Origin: Actinomycetes bacterium
Lineage (GTDB): Bacteria > Actinomycetota > Acidimicrobiia > Acidimicrobiales > JAKAOS01
Direction of reading: 5' to 3'
Assembly: GCA_021790615.1 (NCBI GenBank)
Contig: JAJYGW010000329.1
Location: forward strand, 1-17,222
DNA length: 17,222 bases
The translations under genes and the position numbers were made by a program. Position 1 is the stretch's first letter. Each line of letters starts with the position of its first letter. The notes below the pieces were generated by a model. The model ran no database searches and was not told where the DNA came from. It worked only from the letters and a program-made list of their open reading frames with translations. Below, in pieces: positions 1-6,925 of this stretch.

Positions 1-1144
1 CTTCCTCGCACCGGTGCTGTTGCTCGTCCTGATCTGTCAGTTGGTCGCCGCCACGCTCGTCGGAGTGGTCGCCGCTCGCCTGTTCGGGGCATGGGGCGTC
101 GCTGCTGCGACGGCGTTCGAGGTGACCGTCATCTTCGTCTTCGGCGAAGCCGTCCCGAAGCAGTGGGCCGTCCGCCACGCCGACCGAGCCGCTCTCCTCG
201 CCGCCCCGCTCGTCACCGCCCTCATCGGCTTCCCGCCCGTCCGCTGGCTCTCGAAGGCGTTGATCGGGATCGCGCGCTTCGTCACACCCGGCGGAGGCTC
301 ATTCGACAGGGGCAGCGACGTGACGGAGTCAGAGCTGCTGGCCTTTGCCGACGTCGCTCTCGCGGACGAGGCGATCGAGACGGACGAGAGGCTGCTCATC
401 CACCAGATCATCGAGTTCGGCGACACGATTGCACGCGAGGTGATGGTGCCGCGTCCCGACGTCGTCGCGGCCGACGCCGAGTCCCCCGCCGAAGAGGTGC
501 TCGAGCGGGCGATCACGGCGGGCTACAGCCGCATCCCCGTGTTCCACGAGTCGATCGACGACGTCATCGGCATCGCCTTCACAAAGGACCTCGTGCGCGC
601 GGTACGGGACGGCCGCGAGAAGGCGCCCGTCGGTGAGATCGCACGCACGGCCCACTACGTTCCCGAGACGGCACGTGTCGCTCCCCTCCTCCGGGAGATG
701 CAGCGGGGCCAGTTCCACATCGCCGTCGTCATCGACGAGTACGGCGGCACGGCGGGCGTGGTCACGCTGGAGGACCTCATCGAGGAGCTCGTCGGCGAGA
801 TCGTCGACGAGTTCGACGTGAACGAGCCGTTGATCGAACCTCTCGGCCCGGGGCTCTTCCGGGTCTCGGGCAAGATGCCGGTGGCCGAGGTGAACGAGTT
901 GCTCAACGCCGAGCTGCCCGTCGACGACGACTGGGACACGATCGGCGGGCTGGTGCTCGCCAAGGCAGGCCACGTCCCTGCCGCCGGTGAGGCCATCGCC
1001 GTCGGCCCGTACGAGCTGACGGTCGATCGCGTCATTGGTCGCCGGATCGGCGCCATCCGGGTCGAGCGGCGCGTCGGCGAACAGCTGACGTTCGTCCCCG
1101 ATGCGGCCGAGGCCTCCGGAGCCCCCGTTACCAGGCTGCCGTGA
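1..1144 (+). CDS. CorC/HlyC (CNNM) family membrane protein, 5'-truncated
   Basis: The reading frame is open from the first bases (codons from position 2), so the true start lies outside the window; the GTG at 14 is internal. What remains is the C-terminal part of a CNNM/DUF21 membrane domain, with a hydrophobic stretch followed by the family-typical GEAVPK segment. A pair of CBS domains follows: one around MVPRPDV/YSRIPVF, one around VIDEYGGTAGVVTLEDL. A CorC_HlyC C-terminal domain ends the protein near IGAIRVERR. Members act in the inner membrane and are linked to Mg2+ or Co2+ efflux, with CBS domains sensing adenine nucleotides; the older name 'hemolysin C' is misleading. The stop TGA overlaps the era start in a GTGA, implying coupled translation. 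A corC-like gene before era is a common actinobacterial arrangement. The family is certain; the transported ion is not. Confidence 0.93.
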   Translation, partial: FLAPVLLLVLICQLVAATLVGVVAARLFGAWGVAAATAFEVTVIFVFGEAVPKQWAVRHADRAALLAAPLVTALIGFPPVRWLSKALIGIARFVTPGGGSFDRGSDVTESELLAFADVALADEAIETDERLLIHQIIEFGDTIAREVMVPRPDVVAADAESPAEEVLERAITAGYSRIPVFHESIDDVIGIAFTKDLVRAVRDGREKAPVGEIARTAHYVPETARVAPLLREMQRGQFHIAVVIDEYGGTAGVVTLEDLIEELVGEIVDEFDVNEPLIEPLGPGLFRVSGKMPVAEVNELLNAELPVDDDWDTIGGLVLAKAGHVPAAGEAIAVGPYELTVDRVIGRRIGAIRVERRVGEQLTFVPDAAEASGAPVTRLP

Positions 1145-2016
1145 GCATGGGCGTGAGCGGATTCGAAGAGGTGCGGTCGGGCTTTGTCGCGATCGTCGGC
1201 CGGCCGAATGTCGGCAAGTCGACCCTGCTCAACCGGATCGTCGGTCAGAAGGTGGCGATCACGGCGTCGGTCCCGCACACGACACGGACCCGCCTCCGCG
1301 GTGTCCTCGACCGGCCGGACGCGCAGCTCGTCTTCGTCGACACGCCCGGGATCCACAAGCCGAAGACCGCACTCGGCCAGCGGCTGAACGAGACGGCGGC
1401 GGAGTCCTTCGCCGACGTCGACGTCTGCGTGCTCGTGGTGGAGGCGAATGCGGCGATAGGGCGAGGCGACCGTTTCGTGGCGGATCGGCTGCCGACCGGG
1501 TCTGTCGTCGCGGTCAACAAGATCGACCGCGCCTCGCGCTCCGCTGTGCTCGAGCACCTGACCGCCGCAGCCTCTGGCCTCGGCCTCGAGGACGCCGAGT
1601 ACTTCCCCGTCTCGGCGCGCACTGGCGACGGAGTTGATGCGCTCGTGGAGTACCTGGTGACACGCATGCCGCTCGGTCCCAGGTACTTCCCGCCCGGGAT
1701 GGTGACCGACGTGCCGGAGGCGTTCTTCGTCGCCGAACTCGTGCGGGAGCAGCTGATCCGCTTCGCGGAGGAGGAGTTGCCCCACTCGATCGCCTGTCGG
1801 GTGACCGAGTGGGAGTGGCCCCGGATCCGCTGCGAGATCCTCGTGGAGCGCGAGTCGCAGAAGGGGATCGTGATCGGCAGGGGTGGATCAGTGCTGAAGG
1901 CCGTCGGCACGGCGGTGCGCGAGCAGCTGCCACCGGGCGCCTACCTCGAGCTGTTCGTGAAGGTCGAGAAGGGGTGGCAGCGCCACCCCGAGCTCATCGA
2001 GCGGCTGGGGTACTGA
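1141..2016 (+). CDS. era: GTPase Era (30S ribosomal subunit assembly)
   Basis: A 291-aa protein, close to the usual 300 aa. GTPase motifs are in order: P-loop GRPNVGKS at residues 20-27, the switch I region around HTTRTR, G3 DTPG at 67-70, G4 NKID at 126-129 and G5 SAR at 158-160. A C-terminal KH RNA-binding domain follows, with its GxxG loop as IGRGG at 245-249. Era binds the 3' end of 16S rRNA and helps late 30S maturation at the inner face of the membrane. The GTG at 1141 was chosen because it overlaps the previous stop as GTGA; ATG at 1147 and GTG at 1153 are alternatives that would remove only a few residues. All key residues are present and nothing is unusual. The next gene, 55 bp downstream, seems to have its own promoter. 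Confidence 0.97.
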   Translation: MSMGVSGFEEVRSGFVAIVGRPNVGKSTLLNRIVGQKVAITASVPHTTRTRLRGVLDRPDAQLVFVDTPGIHKPKTALGQRLNETAAESFADVDVCVLVVEANAAIGRGDRFVADRLPTGSVVAVNKIDRASRSAVLEHLTAAASGLGLEDAEYFPVSARTGDGVDALVEYLVTRMPLGPRYFPPGMVTDVPEAFFVAELVREQLIRFAEEELPHSIACRVTEWEWPRIRCEILVERESQKGIVIGRGGSVLKAVGTAVREQLPPGAYLELFVKVEKGWQRHPELIERLGY

Positions 2017-2059
2017 AGTGCGTGCTTGCGCTCTCGGTCTGGCAGCAGTCCGGCCGAAG

Positions 2060-2071
2060 TAGCCTCTGACG
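2060..2071 (+). promoter_or_regulatory. -10 box of a probable leaderless promoter
   Basis: TAGCCT at 2060-2065 is followed by 6 nt and then the ATG at 2072. The spacing puts transcription initiation at or next to the start codon, and no Shine-Dalgarno is visible. No convincing -35 box is seen. This is inferred from the TANNNT consensus for housekeeping sigma factors in Actinobacteria. Confidence 0.55.
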
Positions 2072-2881
2072 ATGGCTGATGTGGCTGGCGAGGCTGGTGG
2101 AGCGGCCGCGGCCCGGCCCTTCGACATCGTCTGCGAGATCGAGCCGGCGACGGACCCGGACCTGAGGCGGGTGCGGCATCAGATCGGAGTCCTCACCGCG
2201 ATCACCTCGTCGTTCCTGATCCCCGACAACCACATCGGCCGAGCCACCGTCTCCAGCATCGCCGTCGCGCACGAGGTGCTGAACATGGGCGGCCGGGCGA
2301 TCGCATGCTTGAACGCCCGCGATCGCAACACTCTCGGGTTCCGCCGGGACCTGTTGACGGCTGCCGCGTACGGTGTCGACGAGTTCCTCTTCGTGTACGG
2401 AGACCGCCCGGAGTCCGGGCGCCGCTCGGACGACCTGACGGTGAAGGCGATGTTGGGTGAGGCGAGGCGTTTCGCCGAGCAGCACGGCGGCGACCCGGCT
2501 TCCTTGAAGCTCGGTGCGGTCACGACGCTTCGGCCCCTGCCGGACTGGAAGCGGGAGGCCGACTTCCTGTTCGTCCAGGTTGGTTTCTCGGTGGAGGCGC
2601 TCCTCGACTGGCGCTCGAAGCTCGACTTCGACGGACCGGTCTACGCCGGCATCATGGCGGTCGGCAGCGCGCAGATGGCGCGCAAGCTGACGGCCGAAAT
2701 CCCCGAGCTCGCAGTCCCCGAGGCGCTCATCGAGCGGTTGTCGATCGACAAGGACGCCGGAGTCGACGTCGCGTGCGACCTCGTCTGCGAGGTCCGCGAC
2801 TCGGGGGCCCTCGAGGGCGTGCACCTCATCCCGGTGCGGCGCTTCCGCGAGGTGGCGCGGCGGCTGGAGACGCTGCTGTGA
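2072..2881 (+). CDS. Methylenetetrahydrofolate reductase-like protein
   Basis: A 269-aa protein with the MTHFR TIM-barrel pattern. An acidic N-terminal strand (CEIEP, residues 21-25) sits where MetF has its catalytic Glu. NARDRN at 81-86 corresponds to the conserved cRDRN segment, and FLFVYGD at 105-111 to the substrate/FAD-binding strand. MetF proteins use FAD to reduce 5,10-methylene-THF to 5-methyl-THF for methionine synthesis. This sequence is a divergent, slightly short relative, so the exact substrate (THF or another pterin or C1 carrier) is not certain. ATG 2072 is chosen because a -10 box lies 6 nt before it. The gene stands alone, 55 bp after era. Its last eight codons are the first unit of a 48-bp tandem repeat that continues past the stop, so the C-terminus RLETLL is encoded again twice downstream. 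Confidence 0.8.
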   Translation: MADVAGEAGGAAAARPFDIVCEIEPATDPDLRRVRHQIGVLTAITSSFLIPDNHIGRATVSSIAVAHEVLNMGGRAIACLNARDRNTLGFRRDLLTAAAYGVDEFLFVYGDRPESGRRSDDLTVKAMLGEARRFAEQHGGDPASLKLGAVTTLRPLPDWKREADFLFVQVGFSVEALLDWRSKLDFDGPVYAGIMAVGSAQMARKLTAEIPELAVPEALIERLSIDKDAGVDVACDLVCEVRDSGALEGVHLIPVRRFREVARRLETLL

Positions 2882-3007
2882 CGGTCGGACCTTCGCCGGT
2901 GATCGAGCGGCTGGAGACGCTGCTGTAGCGGGTCAGACCTTCGCCGGTGATCGAGCGGCTGGAGACGCTGCTGTAGCGGGTCGGACCTTCGCCGGTGATC
3001 GAGCGGC
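2861..3007 (+). repeat. 48-bp direct tandem repeat starting in the 3' end of the MTHFR-like gene
   Basis: Units begin at 2861, 2908 and 2956, each with CGGCTGGAGACGCTGCTGT. A fourth unit starts at 3004 but diverges after CGGC. The first period is 47 bp (TGACGG after the coding end), the second 48 bp (TAGCGGG). The units are otherwise nearly identical, with one G/A difference in GGTC(G/A)GACC. The first unit is coding and contains the TGA at 2879-2881; later units carry TAG at the equivalent place. Each junction has GAGCGG or a near match, consistent with tandem duplication by slippage or unequal recombination. There are no spacers, so this is not CRISPR. Confidence 0.93.
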
Positions 3008-3065
3008 GCGAACCCGAGGAGACTTGTCCGGCAAAACGACGGCTTTCGCGCCTCGGGATCGCGCC
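3005..3065. terminator. Long inverted repeat, possible bidirectional terminator
   Basis: The arm GGCGCGAACCCGAGG at 3005-3019 pairs with CCTCGGGATCGCGCC at 3051-3065, giving 14 of 15 possible base pairs with one A-A mismatch, around a 31-nt loop. It lies in the only space between two convergent genes, where a two-way terminator is expected. The loop is long and there is no U tract in either direction, so intrinsic termination is not certain. The left arm begins where the 48-bp repeat loses identity. Confidence 0.5.
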
Positions 3066-3120
3066 TATCGTTTCCCCGCGTCTCGGCACCGTCGCTCGTC
3101 GGCGGGAAGACGCGCGCCAC

Positions 3121-3146
3121 CGAGTCCGCACGAGCCCGACGACGGC
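3121..3146. repeat. Degenerate copy of the 3' end of the adjacent oxidoreductase gene
   Basis: Positions 3121-3146 match 3241-3266 at 22 of 26 bases (mismatches at offsets 4, 5, 16 and 20). The latter is the last coding part of the minus-strand oxidoreductase. Read on the minus strand, the gene encodes AVIELVRGRH before its stop, while the downstream copy reads AVVGLVRTRW. The 11-bp array lies between the two copies. This looks like an old duplication of the gene tail. Confidence 0.75.
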
Positions 3147-3239
3147 TAGTGCTCGGCTAGTGCTCGGCTAGTGCTCGGCTAGTGCTCGGCTAGTGCTCGG
3201 CTAGTGCTCGGCTAGTGCTCGGCTAGTGCTCGGCTAGTG
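3145..3239 (+). repeat. 11-bp tandem array, eight perfect units plus a partial ninth
   Basis: The unit GCTAGTGCTCG is repeated without error from 3145 to 3232, then GCTAGTG at 3233-3239. Each unit holds a CTAG tetranucleotide, normally rare in bacterial genomes. The last unit supplies the TAG stop (minus strand, 3236-3234) of the oxidoreductase gene, preceded by CAC for the terminal His. The 11-bp period is close to one DNA helical turn. Perfect identity suggests recent expansion or ongoing copy-number change. Confidence 0.97.
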
Positions 3240-4094
3240 CCGACCCCGCACGAGCTCGATGACGGCGGTGAGGTCCTCGTCCGCATGCCCGGCGGCGGCA
3301 GCCTCCTCGTAACGCCGCTTCACGAGGTCGGCAACCGGCAACCGCACGCCTTCCCGCCGGGCGAGACCCTCGACGAGGCCGACGTCCTTCGCGCCGAGTG
3401 GCGTCGTGAACCAGCCGTCGTGCTTTCCCTCGATGAGCGCGTCCAGGCGGTTGCGCAACGCTGGAGCTACGAGCGGCGAGCCCTCGAGGAAGCCTCGCAG
3501 CACCTCCTCCCGCACCCCGACCGCTTGCGCCGTGGCAATGGCCTCGCCGAGCACGACGACGCCGGACAGCAGGAGGTAGTTCGCCACGAGCTTCAGCTGC
3601 AGGGCGAGCGGTAGTTCCTCCCCGAGATACCTGACTGAGTCGCCGAGCGTGTCGTAGGCCGCGCCTGCCTGCTCGAAACGTGCCCGCGGCCCCGACACGA
3701 GGTACGTCGCCGTCCCGTCCTCAACGGCGGCGGGCCCTCCGAGGATGGGGGACGCCAGGCTGCGGCCGCCGGTCGCGTCCGCCAGCTGGGCGGCGGCCTC
3801 CGGCGAGACCGTGCTCATGTCCGCACAGGTGGCGTTGGTGTCGAGCGCCCCCGCCACGCCCCCGTCTCCCACCACGACGGCGAGGGCGGCGGCATCGTCC
3901 GCGAGGGATGTGATGACGAGCTGCCGGCCGGAGACGGCGTCGGCTATCGACGATGCCTCCTCGGCACCGACGGCGCACAGGTCGTCCGCCCTGCCGGGTG
4001 TCCGGTTCCAGACGGTGACGTCGTGGCCGCCCTCGAGCAGCCGCGCTGCGACGGCATGACCCATTCGGCCCATTCCCAGTACGGCGATGCGCAT
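3234..4094 (-). CDS. 3-hydroxyisobutyrate dehydrogenase-like NAD(P)-dependent oxidoreductase
   Basis: A 286-aa member of the beta-hydroxyacid dehydrogenase family. The N-terminal Rossmann domain has GMGRMG at residues 7-12 and VWNRTPGR near 28-35, where a basic residue after the second strand hints at NADP(H). The substrate-loop region reads ADMSTVSP (91-98) and SPILGGPAA (115-123). Lys168 in LKLVANYLL fits the catalytic lysine of true beta-hydroxyacid dehydrogenases, unlike imine reductases. Such enzymes oxidise 3-hydroxyisobutyrate, tartronate semialdehyde-type substrates or reduce succinic semialdehyde; the substrate here is unknown. The ATG follows the upstream helicase stop by 9 nt, with GGACGGGA as a possible ribosome site, so the gene is probably the last of that operon. 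Its stop codon is inside an 11-bp repeat array, making this 3' end unstable in principle. Confidence 0.9.
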   Translation of the reverse strand: MRIAVLGMGRMGHAVAARLLEGGHDVTVWNRTPGRADDLCAVGAEEASSIADAVSGRQLVITSLADDAAALAVVVGDGGVAGALDTNATCADMSTVSPEAAAQLADATGGRSLASPILGGPAAVEDGTATYLVSGPRARFEQAGAAYDTLGDSVRYLGEELPLALQLKLVANYLLLSGVVVLGEAIATAQAVGVREEVLRGFLEGSPLVAPALRNRLDALIEGKHDGWFTTPLGAKDVGLVEGLARREGVRLPVADLVKRRYEEAAAAGHADEDLTAVIELVRGRH

Positions 4095-4103
4095 GTTCCC
4101 GTC

Positions 4104-6116
4104 CTACCCGGACTTGGCGCTCCTGATGGTCGCCGACTCTGCATGGATCCCCTGCAGGAAGGCCTCGGCCTCGGACCGGTCGCGGGTGCGGCGCATCTGC
4201 GGTAGCGCCGCCACGAGGTATCCCGAGTAGGAGGCGGTGGCGAGACGCGGGTCCAGCACTGCGACGACTCCCCGGTCTGTCGCCGTTCGGATCAGGCGCC
4301 CTGCGCCCTGCGCCAGCATCGTCGCCGCGCGGGGCAGGTCCACGATGCGGAAGCCCTCGGTGCCGGCGGACTCGCGGCGAGCCGCCATCAGGGGGTCGTC
4401 CGGACGGGGGAAGGGGATCTTGTCGATCACGACGAGCGACAAGGTGGCGCCGGGAACGTCGACGCCCTGCCAGTAGCCCATCGTGGCGAAGAGGCAGGAC
4501 TCCTCCTCGTCGGTGAACGCCTTGACGAGAGCCGGCTTCGGCAGGTCGCCTTGCACGTGGACCGGCCAGGTCAAGCGGTCGCGGAGAGCAGCGGCGGCCG
4601 CGGTCATCGCCCTGCGGCTCGTGAACAGGGCGAGCGTCCGCCCGCCGGCAGCGACGATGAGGGCCTCGAGCTCGTCGTGCAGCTTCTCTTCGGCCCCGGC
4701 GCGGCGGTGATCCGGCACGTTCACAGCGCAGTACAGCAGGGCGTGCCCCCGGTAGTCGAAGGGGCTCCCCACGTCGAGCTCGACGACCTCACCGCGCCCG
4801 GCGCCGAGACGTCCGGCGAGCCCCGGCACCATCGTGGCACTCGTGAGGACGACCGGCATCTCCTCGAACACGAGCTCGCCGAGCCGCTCGCTCACGTCGA
4901 GAGGTGCCGACTTGAGCTTCGGGCGCTCGCCACCAGTCGCCCACACGACGGTGTCTTCCTCGGCCGCCAGGCAGTCGTCGAGCTCGGTACGGCAGCGCTC
5001 GACAGCCAGGAGTGCACGGACACAACGCTGGTTGGCCTCGTTCTGCTGCCGCGCCGCGCTCGCCTCGCCCGCTCGGCGCAGCTCGGTCTCGAGGCGGCCC
5101 AGGCGGTTCGAGACCAGCATGGCGGCCTCGCCGAGTGCCGGCCCCAGTCCGGCGGGGAGGCGCGCCTCCGGCGTCTCGGCGAGAGCACGCTCCACACGCC
5201 CCGCCACGTCGACGACGTCGTCGACCGGCCTCGTCGCCGAGACGTGCGCAGCTGTCAGAGCCGCCCGTGCCGTTGCGGCGAGCCCTCGGAGACGCCCGGG
5301 GGTGATCTCGGCGCCGAGGCAGGAAGCCAGGATGTCCTCGAGGTCGTGCGCCTCGTCGACGACGAGCGCGTCGTGCTCGGGCAGGACGGCTCCGCCGCTG
5401 CGGAGGTGGGCGCCGAGGAGATGGTGGTTGATCACGACGATCTGCGCCTGGGCTGCCTTCGCCCGCGCCAGCTCGGCGAAGCAGTCCGCCCCCTTCGGGC
5501 ACCGATGCGCTCCCGGGCATTCGTCCGGCGACACGCTGACGCTCGCCCAGGCCTGCGGAAAGGGCTCGAAGTCGAGCGCCGCGCGGTCGCCGTGCCTCGT
5601 CTCCCGGGACCAGTCCGTGAGGCGCCGGACCTGGTCGCCGACGGTCTCGGCAGGTGCCGTGACCTCCGGGCGCCGGGGCAAGGCCCGGGGCAGGGGCAGC
5701 CTCGTCGCCCCCGCAAGGTCGAGCCGTTCCTGTGCCTCCAGCGCTTCGCTCTCGGCGAGCCGCTGGCGGCAGAGGTAGTTCGAACGCCCCTTCAGCACCG
5801 CCCAGCTCACGGGGCACCCGATCGTGCGGGCGATGTGAGGGAGGTCCTTCGTTGCGAGCTGGTCCTGGAGCGCGAGTGTGGCGGTCGCCACCACGACCTT
5901 CTTCCCCGACAGGATCGCCGGGACGAGGTAGCCGAGTGACTTGCCGGTGCCCGTGCCGGCCGCGACGGCAAGGTGCTTCGCACCATCGCCGGCGAGGACG
6001 TCGGAAACGGCGAGCGCCATCTGGAGCTGCCCCTCACGCACCTCCGCCTCCGGGAGCCCGGCGACGACACGCCCGAGCGCGGCCTCGACCTCGCTCGTCC
6101 GCTCTCGCCTGTTCAT
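4104..6116 (-). CDS. DinG/YoaA-type ATP-dependent DNA helicase (XPD-like, iron-sulfur)
   Basis: A 670-aa superfamily 2 helicase. Walker A AGTGTGKS is at residues 53-60. Four cysteines at 116, 200, 206 and 212 are placed as the 4Fe-4S ligands of XPD-type helicases. INHHLL follows at about 229-234 and the DEAH box (VVDEAHD) at 252-258. The C-terminal helicase half has LFTSRRAM, ATMGYWQGVDVPG and the arginine-rich motif VI QGAGRLIRT. No exonuclease domain is fused, so it resembles E. coli DinG/YoaA and actinobacterial homologues rather than the Firmicute exonuclease-DinG fusion. Members unwind 5'-to-3' and resolve R-loops, D-loops or forked DNA in repair. The ATG is 11 nt after the PrmC-like stop. 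The gene is complete with all motifs intact. DinG or YoaA subtype cannot be separated by eye. Confidence 0.95.
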   Translation of the reverse strand: MNRRERTSEVEAALGRVVAGLPEAEVREGQLQMALAVSDVLAGDGAKHLAVAAGTGTGKSLGYLVPAILSGKKVVVATATLALQDQLATKDLPHIARTIGCPVSWAVLKGRSNYLCRQRLAESEALEAQERLDLAGATRLPLPRALPRRPEVTAPAETVGDQVRRLTDWSRETRHGDRAALDFEPFPQAWASVSVSPDECPGAHRCPKGADCFAELARAKAAQAQIVVINHHLLGAHLRSGGAVLPEHDALVVDEAHDLEDILASCLGAEITPGRLRGLAATARAALTAAHVSATRPVDDVVDVAGRVERALAETPEARLPAGLGPALGEAAMLVSNRLGRLETELRRAGEASAARQQNEANQRCVRALLAVERCRTELDDCLAAEEDTVVWATGGERPKLKSAPLDVSERLGELVFEEMPVVLTSATMVPGLAGRLGAGRGEVVELDVGSPFDYRGHALLYCAVNVPDHRRAGAEEKLHDELEALIVAAGGRTLALFTSRRAMTAAAAALRDRLTWPVHVQGDLPKPALVKAFTDEEESCLFATMGYWQGVDVPGATLSLVVIDKIPFPRPDDPLMAARRESAGTEGFRIVDLPRAATMLAQGAGRLIRTATDRGVVAVLDPRLATASYSGYLVAALPQMRRTRDRSEAEAFLQGIHAESATIRSAKSG

Positions 6117-6127
6117 CGCGGAGGAAC

Positions 6128-6925
6128 CTAGATCACCCGTGTCGCCTCGACGCCACGCACGTCGCCCTCGTCGTCGAACCGCACGGTCGGAGGTCCGACA
6201 CCCGCCGCACGGAGATCGGGTGCCAGCGCATCTGCTTGCCCGCCGCCGAGCTCGAGCAGCAGTACGCCACCCCGGCGCAGCAGGCGAGCGCCGGCGAGGA
6301 CCACCCGGCGGAGAACGTCGAGCCCATCAGGCCCACCGTCGAGCGCGAGGCGCGGCTCGTAGTCACGGGAGTCCCGCGGCAGAAGCCGCACGTCGTCGCT
6401 CGGGACGTACGGCGCGACTGCCACGACGACGTCGGCCGCACCGACCAGCTCGCCCGGCAACGGCTCGTCGAGATCGCCTTCGTAGACCTCGACCCCGTTG
6501 GCAGCAGCGCACCGGCAGGCGGCCGGATCGATGTCGGTGCCGACGACGCGGGCCCCCGGACGCCGCCGCCCGAGCGTCACGGCGATGGCTCCGGAACCGG
6601 TGCAGAGGTCGACGGCGACACCATGTGAGGGCAAGAGGGTGACGGCCCGACGAGCGAGCGAGGAGGTCTGGAGGCGCGGCACGTAGACATTCGGGTCGAC
6701 CCGCACCCACTCCCCGCAGAAGCTCAACCCTCCCACCACCCACGCGAGCGGCTCCCCTCCGGTTCGTCGGTCGACGAGCCTCGCGAGGCGATCGGAGTCC
6801 CCGGCGGCGGCATCGAGGAGCTCGGCTGCCTCCTCCTCGGCCGCGACGCAGCCGGCCGCAACAAGCCGCCGGACGACGTCGGTGTGGCCGGCGTCGTGAC
6901 GGAGATCCGGCCTGATCCCGCTCAG
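6128..6925 (-). CDS. PrmC-related putative protein N5-glutamine methyltransferase, probable CTG start
   Basis: A class I SAM-dependent methyltransferase resembling the actinobacterial PrmC-like group. From the CTG at 6925 it is 265 aa. An N-terminal helical domain (residues about 16-60, VVRRLVAAGCV through TGGEPLAWVVGG) is followed by NVYVPR near 79-83 and the SAM motif DLCTGSGAIAV near 106-116. The first ATG/GTG/TTG in frame is GTG 6739, which would cut away the 62-residue N-terminal domain that is clearly coding and family-like. No standard start exists in the extension, and CTG 6925-6923 overlaps the preceding TGA as CTGA. The catalytic NPPY motif reads VAPY here (codon 6418-6416 is GTC), so the Asn that positions the glutamine amide is missing. 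In PrmC proper the target is the GGQ glutamine of release factors; for this relative it is not established. It sits in an operon between a small membrane protein and the helicase. Confidence 0.82.
   Translation of the reverse strand: MSGIRPDLRHDAGHTDVVRRLVAAGCVAAEEEAAELLDAAAGDSDRLARLVDRRTGGEPLAWVVGGLSFCGEWVRVDPNVYVPRLQTSSLARRAVTLLPSHGVAVDLCTGSGAIAVTLGRRRPGARVVGTDIDPAACRCAAANGVEVYEGDLDEPLPGELVGAADVVVAVAPYVPSDDVRLLPRDSRDYEPRLALDGGPDGLDVLRRVVLAGARLLRRGGVLLLELGGGQADALAPDLRAAGVGPPTVRFDDEGDVRGVEATRVI

Noticed and set aside
2861..3239. CRISPR array
   Set aside because: Both repeat sets are head-to-tail tandem repeats with no spacers, and no cas genes are present.
4551..5939. Plus-strand open frame (462 codons) opposite the helicase
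   Set aside because: The minus strand carries every helicase motif in order; the plus frame has shadow-type composition.
6739..6739. GTG 6739 as start of the PrmC-like gene
   Set aside because: It would remove the N-terminal substrate-recognition domain, which is clearly encoded upstream in the same frame.
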